Below, one piece after another: positions 34,790 through 43,174 of a stretch of 64,000 nt of DNA. The position numbers and the translations under genes were made by a program. This stretch comes from DATFTF01 sp963825175 (GTDB lineage: Bacteria > Acidobacteriota > Thermoanaerobaculia > UBA5066 > Gp7-AA6), in the NCBI GenBank assembly GCA_963825175.1, contig CAWGSA010000001.1:930001-994000 (forward strand), read 5' to 3'. Positions within the stretch are counted from its first letter, which is position 1; the number at the start of each line of letters is the position of its first letter. The notes under the pieces were generated by a model, which did no database searches, had not been told where the DNA came from, and saw only the letters and a program-made list of their open reading frames with translations.

Positions 34790-36917
34790 ATGAAGACGGG
34801 GGCGTTCTCGGCGCTCGCCAGAACCCTGACGCTGGCCGCGGCCGCCGGCGCCCTGGCGATGAGTGCCTCCGCGGCAACGTTCGTCGTGAACAGCGTCGGC
34901 GATGAGTCGGACGCCGATCTGATGGACGGCATCTGCCTGACCGCCCTCGGGACTTGCACCCTGCGCGCGGCGATCGAGCAGGCCAACGCGTCGGCCGGCG
35001 CCGACACGATCGCGTTCAACATCCCGGGATCCGGCGTCCAGACGATCTCGCCCGCGTCGCCCCTTCCGCCGCTGACCGACGACGCCGGAGTGACGATCGA
35101 CGGCTATACCCAGCCAGGCTCCAGTCCGAACACGCTGGTGGTTGGGGACGATGCGGTGCTGCTGATCGAGATCGAGGGGACCAACGCCGGAATGTCGGCG
35201 AATGGCCTGCGAGATTCAAGGTCTGTCCGCGACCGTTCGAGGCCTGGTGATCAATCGCTTCGCTCTTTCGGGAGATCCTGGTTTCGCAGGCTTTGGCCAT
35301 CAGGTCGGCGGTTACTTTCTCGGAACGGATGTCCTTGGCTCTCTTGCTCTTGGCAACCGGTCGGGCTTGACCGTCAACACCACTGCGGCAGCGACTCAAC
35401 ACCCCTCTCTCGCAAGTATTCCGGTCCTGGCGACAGTCGGTGGAGCAACCCCGCCCGATCGAAATCTGTTGGTGGGAAGACCGCTCCGATGGGATCAACC
35501 TCTCGGGCGACCGACTGCGACGTCGAGAACAACTACATCGGCCTGATTCTTCGGGACGTAGCGAGGCTTCCGAACAATCGGAGTTGCGTTGCCGCATCGA
35601 GCGGATGCCTGGACCTGGCACGATCTGGCGGTCGCGAACCCGTGTGACGGAAATGTCATTTCCGGGAGCACGAATCGACGGCCGACAATCGGTGGTTCAC
35701 GGCGGCCGGTTCGAACAGACTGGCGCAAGGAAATCTCGTCGGCACCAACCCGACCGGGACGCGAGCTGTTCCGAACGGGGCTATGGTGTCGTAGTTTTTG
35801 ACGGGTGGGCCGCATCATCGGCGGGTGTCGGCCGGCGCCGGAAACGTGATCTCAGGCAACGTGGCGGGATCAGGGTCTTCAATTCTCCCCGTAGCGGACA
35901 TAGACCACGAAACGAGTGGCGCCATCGTGCAGGCCAACCGCATCGGGAACGATCCTTCCGGAGCCTTGCCCATTGCCAACATGGGCCCGGGAGTATCGGT
36001 CTTTACGGTGTTACGGCAAGCACAGATCGGAGGCACGGGGCCGGGCGCTGGCAACGTCATCGCTTACAACGCCGGCCCGGGGATCGAAATCGTCGCAGCC
36101 GAGGGTCCGCCCTCGAGATCGCTGTGCGCGGCAATGCCACTTCTCGAATGGCGGACCGGGCATCGATCTCGACACCGACGGCGTGACACCGAACAACGAC
36201 TGCGACAGCGACCGCGGGCCAAACAACCTGCCAGAACTTCCCGATCCTGCTCGTCGCGACGTCCGACCGGTCCGAATATCGCTATCCGTGGGCACACTCA
36301 ACTCCGTGCCCAACACGACCTTTCTCTGGAGTTCTTCTCCAATTCGCGCTGCGATCCATCCGGGCTACGGAGAAGGCGAGACCTTCCTGGGCTCGGCACA
36401 GGCGACAACGGACGCGACCTGCAACGCCGCGTTCGAGGTCACGCTCCCGGTCGCTGTGTCACCGGGCGCGTTCATAACGGCCACGGCCACCGATCCCGCC
36501 GGCAACACCTCGGAGTTCTCCGCCTGCCGACCCGTCACGACCGGGATGAGCTTCAACACGATCACGCCCTGCCGCGTCGCCGACACGCGCGGCGCATCTG
36601 GCCCGTACGGCGGCCCCGCGCTCATGCCCGCAGTCGACCGCTCTTTCGTCGTCGCAGGCCAGTGCGGCATCCCGGCGGACGCCCGAGCCGTGGCCTTCAA
36701 TTTCGCCGTGACCAACCCGACCGCCGCCGGCGACCTGCAGATTTTCCCGGCAGGCACTCCCCTGCCGGTCCCGCCGTCGGTCTACTACTCCGCCGGCCAG
36801 ACCCGCGCCAAGAACTCCGTCCTCGGCCTCGGCCTCTCCGGCGACATCGGGACCCGCGTCGACCAGGCCTCCGGCACCGTCGATCTCGTCATCGACGTGA
36901 CCGGGTACTTCCGCTGA
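34790..36917 (+). pseudogene. CSLREA-type beta-helix surface protein, multiply frameshifted
   Basis: It starts with a clean signal peptide (ends AMSASA) and a CSLREA-like domain (TCTLRAAIEQANASAGADTI), then YTQPGSSPNT. After about 35205 the homology jumps between frames: EIQGLSATVRGLVINRFALS is in the second frame, TDCDVENNYIGL returns to the first, ANPCDGNVISGSTN is in the second, and AGAGNVISGNVAGS is in the first. GGPGIDLDTDGVTPNN is again in the second. I count at least eight indels between about 35205 and 36365. From there to the stop the frame is open and encodes a C-terminal domain (FNTITPCRVADTR to IDVTGYFR) shared with the minus-strand neighbour. The indels are dense and local, with the protein sequence still readable, so they are recent or are sequencing errors. 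An upstream ATG (34763) is less likely. Confidence 0.8.
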
Positions 36918-36938
36918 CGCTGGCGGGCCGACGGATTT

Positions 36939-36954
36939 ACAATATATAGATTGT
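36939..36954 (-). promoter_or_regulatory. 16-bp AT-rich near-palindromic motif, copy 3
   Basis: The plus strand reads ACAATATATAGATTGT (reverse complement ACAATCTATATATTGT), starting 22 bp after the beta-helix pseudogene stop. With copy 2 it brackets the 32.0-36.9 kb surface-protein region in inverted orientation. Confidence 0.6.
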
Positions 36955-37041
36955 GTCTGATCCGCGAGCCCTTATCTCGGGTTGACTTCAGTCGTCGGGT
37001 GGGGCCGAATCGGGCGCTGCGGCGGCAGCCGGGCGCTGGAT

Positions 37042-38361
37042 CTACTTCTTCCCCGCCTGGACCGCCTTCTCCACGTCTTCGGCTTCCTTGGGGGCGCCGC
37101 AGGAGAGGCAGTCGAAGCCTGTCGGGGTGACGAGCACGGTGTCCTCGATGCGCACGCCGATGTTCCACCACCTGGGATCGACGCCGGGCATGTTGGCGGG
37201 AATGTAGATCCCCGGCTCGACCGTCAGGACCATGCCGGCCTCGAGCTTTCGGGACTGGCCTGCGATGCTGTAGCGGCCGGCGTCGTGAACGTCGAGGCCG
37301 ACCCAGTGCGAGATGCCGTGGACGGTGAACCGGCGGTAGGAGGCGTCGGCCACGAGCTTGTCGACATCGCCGGTCAAGAGCCCGAGCTTCACCAGGCCCT
37401 CGGTCTGCAGGCGCGCCGACGTCTTCTCGACCTCGTCGTGCGTGACGCCCGGCTTGACCGTGGCCATGGTCCCCTTCTGCGCCGCGAGCACCGCTTCGTA
37501 CACCGCGCGCTGCTCGCGCGAGAAGTGGCCGGAGACCGGATACGTGCGCGTGATGTCCGTGGCGTAGTAGCCGTACTCCGCGCCGGAATCGTTCAACAGG
37601 ACTTCCCCGTCCTTCATCTGCCGGTCGTTCTTGTGCCAGTGCAGGAAGATCGAGTCGGGGCCCGCGCCGACGATCGAGGGATAGGCCATGCGGCGAGCCC
37701 CGTTGGCCATGCAGTAGGAGTCCAGCGCCGCCTGGATCTCGTACTCGTACTTGCCGGGAGCGGCCGCCCGCATCGCAAGGGTATGCGCCCGGACGCTCAT
37801 GTCGGCGGCGCGGCGCAGGAGAGCGAGCTCGTCGGAATCCTTGACCAGGCGCAGCTCGTGCAGGATCTGCCTCGGATCGATCATGATCGGCGAGACGTCC
37901 CTCGAGCGCAGCCGATTGATCGTCGCGCGCAGCCTCTCTCCCCACTCGGTGTCGCCGCCGTCGGCGAGATAAAGGGCCTCCGGCCCCACCAGGTAACCGG
38001 ACGGGACCCTGGGCGAGTCGGGACGAAAAAGCATGTTCTCGAGGTCGGCGATCGGGAAGGCCGCATCGGCTCCGTACTGGGAGACCGCCCCGTCCGGACC
38101 CAGGCGCGAGCCCTGGAAAGCCTCGGCGCGCGCATCGTGGGGCTGCACGAAGAGGATGTAGCGCTTTCCGTCGGCGGCACCGGGACGAAGGACAGCGATC
38201 GCTCCCGGCTCCTCGAGCCCGGTCAGGTAGTAGAAGTCCGAATCCTGCCGGTAGACGTACTCGACGTCGTTGGACATGGTCCGCTCGGGGGCCGCGTGGA
38301 GAATGACGATGGAGTTGGGAACGAGCTTTTCCAGAAAGCGCTCGCGATGCCGTCGGAACAT
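37042..38361 (-). CDS. Xaa-Pro aminopeptidase (aminopeptidase P, M24B)
   Basis: This is a 439-aa form if started at the ATG 38359-38361 (MFRRHRERFLEKLVPNSIV), close to the 441 residues of E. coli PepP. The N-terminal domain contains NDVEYVYRQDSDFYYLTGLEE. The M24 pita-bread fold carries the five metal ligands: Asp in LNDSGAEYG and TDITRTYP, His in HGISHWVGL, Glu in TVEPGIYIP and Glu in VRIEDTVLV. It removes N-terminal residues before proline. Upstream the frame stays open through a likely signal-peptide core (SLFLGLLLAASVTQA) but has no ATG, GTG or TTG before it runs into repeat copy B. The native N-terminus may therefore have been altered. Confidence 0.88.
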   Translation of the reverse strand: MFRRHRERFLEKLVPNSIVILHAAPERTMSNDVEYVYRQDSDFYYLTGLEEPGAIAVLRPGAADGKRYILFVQPHDARAEAFQGSRLGPDGAVSQYGADAAFPIADLENMLFRPDSPRVPSGYLVGPEALYLADGGDTEWGERLRATINRLRSRDVSPIMIDPRQILHELRLVKDSDELALLRRAADMSVRAHTLAMRAAAPGKYEYEIQAALDSYCMANGARRMAYPSIVGAGPDSIFLHWHKNDRQMKDGEVLLNDSGAEYGYYATDITRTYPVSGHFSREQRAVYEAVLAAQKGTMATVKPGVTHDEVEKTSARLQTEGLVKLGLLTGDVDKLVADASYRRFTVHGISHWVGLDVHDAGRYSIAGQSRKLEAGMVLTVEPGIYIPANMPGVDPRWWNIGVRIEDTVLVTPTGFDCLSCGAPKEAEDVEKAVQAGKK

Positions 38362-38442
38362 TTCGGCCGGTGGCTTGAGCACGGGAAAGTCGACGGCCTG
38401 GGTGACCGACGCGGCGAGGAGTAGGCCCAGGAAAAGCGACGC

Positions 38443-38471
38443 GGGGACACGGGGACTCGGGGACTCGGGGA
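38443..38471. repeat. octad array (GGGACTCG)
   Basis: Units GGGACACG, GGGACTCG, GGGACTCG and GGGATTGG (period 8) lie where the aminopeptidase start codon should be, on the left flank of repeat copy B. Confidence 0.7.
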
Positions 38472-38481
38472 TTGGCTTCGG

Positions 38482-38631
38482 TTCGCGGCGCGCGAAGTCT
38501 CCCAGAGGGGAGGAGGCGCGCGCCGCGGGAGCGTGAGCGAGGGAGGGACCAGGCGGCCCGTCGAGGCCGCATCCGGCCGAGCGGGCCACCGGTGCGCCGA
38601 AGGCGCAGGTCCCGATCGAGCGGAAGCGACG
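38482..38631 (+). repeat. 150-bp structured repeat, copy B (full)
   Basis: This is a complete copy, used as reference. It has hairpin arms GCGGCGCGCG and CGCGCGCCGC with inner arms CTCCC/GGGAG, then GGAGCGTGAGCGAG. Next are AGGCGGCCCGTCGAGGCCGC, CCGGCCGAGCGGGCCACC, the small hairpin TGCGCC-GAA-GGCGCA, and GATCGAGCGGAAGCGAC. It lies between the aminopeptidase and the radical SAM gene, flanked by octad arrays. Confidence 0.9.
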
Positions 38632-38726
38632 GGGGGACGGGGGGAGGGTCACGGTCACCTCTTGGAAATGAACGCCCAGGGAGCCGGGGACGGGGGAACG
38701 GGGAGACGGGGGGACGGCGAGGCGGG
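38631..38726. repeat. octad arrays (GGGGACGG type) at the radical SAM 3' end
   Basis: Arrays of GGGGACGG/GGGAACGG units lie at about 38631-38650 and 38693-38726. The second is inside the reading frame of the radical SAM gene and encodes its Pro/Ser-rich tail. Confidence 0.65.
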
Positions 38727-40241
38727 GTGGATGACCGCGGCGATGCGGTCGCGGTGCGTCTTGACCAGCCGGCGCACGGCGACGCCGGAGGCCGCCTCCT
38801 CCAGAATGTCCGCACCCGATTCGTCCATCTTGGCCAGGTAGGCTTCCCACACCGACTCGGTGACGGACATGCCGCGGAAGACGACGTTGCCGATCTTCTC
38901 GAGCTCGCCCTGGAGATAGGAGAGCTGGCGCTTCAAGTAATCCTCGTCCGCCAGGGACTCCTCCTCGTACGGAGTGTGGGGCTTGGGAATGAACGCGTTG
39001 ACCGACGGCACGAGCTGCGGGACGCGGCCGAAACGACGGCCCTCCGCCACGGCAATGTCGTGGAGATCGGCGACCAGACGCACCAGGTCGCGCACGTCCT
39101 CCTCGGTCTCGGAAGGAAGTCCGACCTGCAGGTAGAGCTTCAACCGCGTGAAGCCGCGGGCGAAGATCATGCGGACCTTCTCGCGCAGCATCGCGTCGGT
39201 CACCTTCTTGTTGATGTGGCGGCGCAGCCTCTCGTTGCCGGCTTCCGGAGCGATGGCCAGGGCCCGCTCCCCCTGGCGCGACAGGACCTCGAGGATCGAG
39301 TCCTCGATCGCGTCGATCTTGATGGAAGAGAGCGCGATGTGGTACCCGAGCGTCGAAAGCCCCTGGAGGATCTCCGCGATCTCGGGATGGTCGCAGACGG
39401 CGGTGGCGATCAAGCCCGTCCGGTCCGTCAGCGGACGCGCCTCGCGGGCGACCTTCAGGATCGACGTCGCGGGGTACTGCTTGATCGGCGCCATGGCGTA
39501 GGCCGCCCAGCAGAACCGGCACATCTCGGTGCAGCCGCGGGAGATCTCGATCAGAAGCTTGTCGGCGAGCTCGGTGCGCGGCGTCAGGATGGTCGAGTGC
39601 GGGACCTCGAACGAGGGGGTGATCTCGCTGCGCGACATCGGCTGCTGGATGACGACCTTGCCGTTCTCCGCCGCTTCCGCCCGGAGTCCGTGGACGGCGG
39701 GGACGAAGAAGCCGGGCAGCTTCGCCGCGGCCTCCAGGAACGCATCGCGAGAGAGGTTGCTCGCGGCGAGCTGCGCGATCCGGGGCACCAGCCGCTCCCC
39801 GTCCCCCATGGCGAAGATGTCGACGAACGCCGTCAGGGCGGAGGGATTCATGCGGGCGATATCGCCGCCGACCAGGATCAGCGGATGCCGCTCGTCGCGC
39901 AGCGCCCGGCGAGGCGGAATGCCGGCGGCCGCGAGGCTCTTCACGATATGGACGATGTCCATCTCCCAGGAGAGCGACCAGGCCAGGAGCCCGAACTCCG
40001 CCAGCGGCGTTCCCGTCTCGAAGGTGACCGCGGGCTCTCCCTCTTCGTGGAAGAAGCGCTCGCAGACCAGGTCCGGCACGCGGTTGAACAGGCGATAGAC
40101 CCACTGGAAGCCGAGGTTGGACATCCCGATCTCGTAGGAGTTGGGGAAGCCGAGCGCGATCCGATGGGCGCCGAACCGGTTCGGGGCCTCGGTAAACCGC
40201 TCGAGAGCGGCCAGTTCTCTGCTCTTCGGGGTCGGCTTCAT
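38655..40241 (-). CDS. B12-binding-type radical SAM protein
   Basis: This is a 528-aa protein. An N-terminal region (about 1-190, with FPNSYEIGMSNLGFQWVYRL and a GGDIARMNPSAL loop) resembles the cobalamin-binding half of TIGR03960-like radical SAM proteins. The radical SAM core has the cluster motif CTEMCRFCW, then DRTGLIATAVCDHPEI and a late QVGLPSETEEDV. These motifs support S-adenosylmethionine cleavage by a 4Fe-4S cluster; the substrate is unknown. The ATG at 40239-40241 is the only sensible start. The last ~20 residues (PSPRLPVPPSP) come from the octad array, so the native C-terminus was probably shorter or different. Confidence 0.87.
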   Translation of the reverse strand: MKPTPKSRELAALERFTEAPNRFGAHRIALGFPNSYEIGMSNLGFQWVYRLFNRVPDLVCERFFHEEGEPAVTFETGTPLAEFGLLAWSLSWEMDIVHIVKSLAAAGIPPRRALRDERHPLILVGGDIARMNPSALTAFVDIFAMGDGERLVPRIAQLAASNLSRDAFLEAAAKLPGFFVPAVHGLRAEAAENGKVVIQQPMSRSEITPSFEVPHSTILTPRTELADKLLIEISRGCTEMCRFCWAAYAMAPIKQYPATSILKVAREARPLTDRTGLIATAVCDHPEIAEILQGLSTLGYHIALSSIKIDAIEDSILEVLSRQGERALAIAPEAGNERLRRHINKKVTDAMLREKVRMIFARGFTRLKLYLQVGLPSETEEDVRDLVRLVADLHDIAVAEGRRFGRVPQLVPSVNAFIPKPHTPYEEESLADEDYLKRQLSYLQGELEKIGNVVFRGMSVTESVWEAYLAKMDESGADILEEAASGVAVRRLVKTHRDRIAAVIHPASPSPRLPVPPSPAPWAFISKR

Positions 40242-40272
40242 GACGAACCGTCCATTATAAGTGCGGCGGTCC

Positions 40273-41424
40273 TCACGCCTTCCGCGCGCGAACGGCGAAC
40301 GCCCAGTCCCCGACGTTGGTCCCGGTTGGCCCGGTGACGAACAGGTCGCCCAGGCGCTCGAAGAAGGGCTCGGCGTCGTGGCGGGCGAGCGTCCGCCGCG
40401 GATCGAGACCGGCGTCAAGCGCGCGGCCGATCGAGTCGCCGTCGACCCACGCGCCAGCCGCCCGCGAGCTTCCGTCGATCCCGTCCGAGCCCGCCGCGAG
40501 AATCGCGATCCCTTTCCGGCCGGCGAGGACTTCGGCGGCGCCCAGGGCGAACTCGAGACTCCGGCCCCCCTTGCCCGGCCGCGGCGACAGAGACACCGTC
40601 GTCTCCCCTCCCGCCAGCAGAGCTCGCCCCGGAGGCAGGCGAAGGGCAGCGATCGCGAACCGCCGGCCGGCATCCGCGGCCTCCCCGGAGATCCTTTCTC
40701 GAACCGTCCGCGCGGCGAGTTCGAGCCGGGACGCCGCGCGCGAAGCCGCCTCGAGGCCCGATCGGTTGGATCCCACGACCTGCACGATGTCTCTACGACG
40801 TCCCCGCACAGTCGGGCCCGAGCCCACCACCGCCGGATCGTCCCCGGCAACGTCCGAAAGCACCAGTGTCACCAGCCGCGCCCGCGTGGCCCGGCCCAGG
40901 CGGCCTCCCTTGACGGCCGAGAGTCGCTTTCGCAGACGGTTGATCTCGCCGATCGCCGCCCCCGCCGCCATCGTTCGGGCGATGGCGGCGCGTTTTCGCG
41001 CAAGAGTCCAGCCGGGGCGCGGGAGACAGAGCAGGGAGGAGGCGCCTCCCGAAATGAGACACAGGATCACGTCTCCCTCCTCGAATCCGGCGAAGAAGGA
41101 CAGGGCCCGACGCGCCGCGGCGAGGCTCGATCGGTCGGGGAAAGGATGGCTGGCGAAGAGGATCTCGGACTCCTTTCGGCGCGGCGGCGGATATCCCCGC
41201 GGCACGATCACGAGCGACTCGTCGGCGCGGGGCGCCGCCAGGGCCATGCCGGCCGCCGCTTTTCCAACCGCGAAGACCCCGAGGCGGCGCGCCGATCCGA
41301 GCGCCCGGACGATCCGGCGGCTTTCGAGCGCCCGCTCCACGGCGGGACCGGGGGCCGCTGCCGAAAGAGCGGCGCCATAGAGAGCGGCCAGGGAATCCCT
41401 CGGAAAACCGCCCGGATTCCTCAA
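40273..41424 (-). CDS. glycerate 2-kinase (DUF4147/MOFRL family)
   Basis: This is a 383-aa protein. The N-terminal domain has VFAVGKAAAGMALAA, VILCLISGGASSLLCLP and INRLRKRLSAVKGGRLG, all typical of the GckA/TtuD type. The C-terminal MOFRL domain has LLAGGETTVSLS, SLEFALGAAE and GSDGIDGSSRAAGAWVD, and the end FVTGPTGTNVGDW. It phosphorylates glycerate to 2-phosphoglycerate, which would feed enolase (encoded at 60.7 kb). It is the upstream neighbour of the radical SAM gene in the same direction, with 31 bp between them, so a shared transcript is possible. Confidence 0.92.
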   Translation of the reverse strand: MRNPGGFPRDSLAALYGAALSAAAPGPAVERALESRRIVRALGSARRLGVFAVGKAAAGMALAAPRADESLVIVPRGYPPPRRKESEILFASHPFPDRSSLAAARRALSFFAGFEEGDVILCLISGGASSLLCLPRPGWTLARKRAAIARTMAAGAAIGEINRLRKRLSAVKGGRLGRATRARLVTLVLSDVAGDDPAVVGSGPTVRGRRRDIVQVVGSNRSGLEAASRAASRLELAARTVRERISGEAADAGRRFAIAALRLPPGRALLAGGETTVSLSPRPGKGGRSLEFALGAAEVLAGRKGIAILAAGSDGIDGSSRAAGAWVDGDSIGRALDAGLDPRRTLARHDAEPFFERLGDLFVTGPTGTNVGDWAFAVRARKA

Positions 41425-41549
41425 GCGGGGGCCCCAGTCGATACCCGGCCCCGCCCTGCTCCGTTCATCCGCGGTTCACAATCGCGCCGTATAAGATATC
41501 GATCCCGGGACTAGCCCGGGCCGTCCAAAAGCTTAAGGGGGGAAAGAGC

Positions 41550-41882
41550 ATGAAGAAAGTCATTTCTCGGGTGCTGGTCCTGGCCGTCGCTCTCGGTATC
41601 GCGTCGTACATGATGGCGGACGACTCCTGGACCGGCTGGGTCACGGAAACGCACTGCGGCGCGAAGGGCGCCAAGGAAGCCCATGCCGACTGTGCCATCA
41701 AGTGCGTCAAGGAGAAGGGCGCGAAGTGGGCGCTTTACAACCCCACCGACAAGTCCGTCACGGTGATGACGGGCGACGCCGCCACGATGGAAAAGATGGC
41801 CGGCAAGAAGGTCACGGTCAAGGGAACCCTGGACAAGGGCAAGAAGGAGATCGCCGTCTCCTCGATGGAGCCCGCTTCCTAG
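41550..41882 (+). CDS. small secreted protein (DUF5818-like)
   Basis: This is a 110-aa exported protein with a signal peptide (MKKVISRVLVLAVALGIASY, cleavage near residue 24). The mature domain includes GWVTETHCGAKG and HADCAIKCVKEKGAKWALYN, with three Cys that could form disulfides or bind metal. It ends with a beta-strand AGKKVTVKGTLDKGKKEIAV. Similar small proteins with GW-x-D/E-x-C and C-x3-C motifs are frequent in Acidobacteriota; their function is unknown. AAGGGGGGAAAG upstream is a very strong Shine-Dalgarno, and a strong terminator follows, so this is a monocistronic, probably highly expressed gene. Confidence 0.87.
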   Translation: MKKVISRVLVLAVALGIASYMMADDSWTGWVTETHCGAKGAKEAHADCAIKCVKEKGAKWALYNPTDKSVTVMTGDAATMEKMAGKKVTVKGTLDKGKKEIAVSSMEPAS

Positions 41883-41905
41883 TATCCCCACTCGATTCGC
41901 GATCG

Positions 41906-41936
41906 AAAGCCCCGCGCGAGCGGGGCTTTTTCTTTT
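41906..41936 (+). terminator. rho-independent terminator of the small secreted protein gene
   Basis: A perfect stem AAAGCCCCGC / GCGGGGCTTT with GCGA loop (41906-41929) runs into TTTTTCTTTT. Confidence 0.95.
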
Positions 41937-42032
41937 GGGCCCCAATAGGCCAGGACTCCGGGCTCGAGGACGTCGGACTCCCGCCGTAGAATAGAGACGC
42001 GCCGCAGGGGGTTGTTCCCCGGTGCGAAACGC

Positions 42033-43055
42033 ATGAGCGCCAATCCGCTGCCCGCCCCAGCTCGACCCGAGGAGTACCCCCCGATGGGGGGGGACCATCA
42101 CTGGGCCGTGGCGTCGCGGGCGCTTCGGGCGCGGCTGGCCCGGGAGATCCCGCACGAGCGCCTGAAGGAGCTTCACCGCAAGAGTCCCGCCCGCCACATG
42201 GCCATCGCGGCCCGGCAGTTTCTTCTCCTCGCCGCGGCCTCCGCCGTGTCCTGGAGATACCCGGAGCCGTGGATCTGGATCCCCTCGGCGGTCGTCGCGG
42301 GGTGGACGGCCTTCAATTTCACCGTCCTCCTCCACGAGGTCGTCCACCGGGCCGTCTTCAACGGGCCGCATCCGCGGGCCGAGCGATTCCTCGCCGTCCT
42401 GTACGCGGTTCCCTCGGGCATCTCCGCGCTCCAGTTCACGCGCTGGCACCTGACGCACCACGCGGAGCTGGGCGACGCCGTGGCCGATCCCAAGCGGCAC
42501 TACCTCTCGCCCCGGATCAATCGCGCCTGGTTCAAGCTGCTCTACTTCACCCCGGCGCTCTTTCCGATCTACTTTCGAGCGGCGCGGCGGGAGACGGCGA
42601 GCTATCCGCCGCGCCTGCAGAAGCGCATCGCCCGCGAGCGCTGGGGAACGATCCTGCTTCACGTCGCGATCATGGGCGGGCTTCTCGCGGCGGGAGGCTT
42701 CGGCGTACTCGCGCGGGTCTATCTCGTTCCTTACTTTCTCGTCTTTCCGATCGCCTTCGCCCTGAACCGGCTGGGACAGCACTACGCGATCGTTCCGGGG
42801 GATCCGGCCAAGTGGGGAACGGTTCTCCGGCCCTCGCACTGGTGGGACTTCTGGTACCTCTACTCCGCCTACCACATGGAGCACCACTACTTCACCGCGG
42901 TGCCCTTCTACAACCTGCGCAAGCTTCACTTCGCGCTGCGCCCGTTCTTCGAGTCCATCGACTGGAAGCCGACGACGTACCGACGGCTGTTCCGGGCGTG
43001 GATCTTCGACAACCAGGCGCCGCACACCGACTGGCATCTGTCGCTGGAGGGATGA
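42033..43055 (+). CDS. membrane fatty acid desaturase
   Basis: This is a 340-aa integral membrane protein with four to five hydrophobic segments and the three histidine boxes of di-iron desaturases: HEVVH, HLTHH and HMEHH. Related enzymes introduce double bonds into, or hydroxylate, acyl chains, carotenoids or aldehyde intermediates. Substrate choice cannot be read from the sequence. The ATG at 42033 is preferred over an in-frame TTG at 42012, which has no spaced Shine-Dalgarno. No electron donor gene is adjacent. Confidence 0.9.
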   Translation: MSANPLPAPARPEEYPPMGGDHHWAVASRALRARLAREIPHERLKELHRKSPARHMAIAARQFLLLAAASAVSWRYPEPWIWIPSAVVAGWTAFNFTVLLHEVVHRAVFNGPHPRAERFLAVLYAVPSGISALQFTRWHLTHHAELGDAVADPKRHYLSPRINRAWFKLLYFTPALFPIYFRAARRETASYPPRLQKRIARERWGTILLHVAIMGGLLAAGGFGVLARVYLVPYFLVFPIAFALNRLGQHYAIVPGDPAKWGTVLRPSHWWDFWYLYSAYHMEHHYFTAVPFYNLRKLHFALRPFFESIDWKPTTYRRLFRAWIFDNQAPHTDWHLSLEG

Positions 43056-43144
43056 CCGCAGACCGAGGACCGAGGACTCAACGTGCTCAAGAAGCGGCAC
43101 CTCGACTTCAGCGATTCGAGTCCTCAGTCCTCAGTCCTCAGTCG
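43056..43144. repeat. paired heptad arrays (GACCGAG / CCTCAGT)
   Basis: The left array 43056-43080 (GACCGAG, GACCGAG, GACTC) and right array 43116-43144 (AGTCCTC x3) are complementary, around a 35-bp core, between the desaturase and pilT-like genes. Confidence 0.8.
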
Positions 43145-43174
43145 GCACCGGGTTAGATCCCTTAGACTTCCCGC

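Noticed and set aside
37042..40104. 1020-aa fusion of aminopeptidase P with upstream sequence
   Set aside because: The upstream part is the radical SAM gene read out of frame plus repeat copy B; the radical SAM frame is the real one.
41470..41500. Sigma-70 promoter before the small secreted protein (TATAAG)
   Set aside because: A TATAAG is present but no -35 at acceptable spacing could be identified, so it is not listed.
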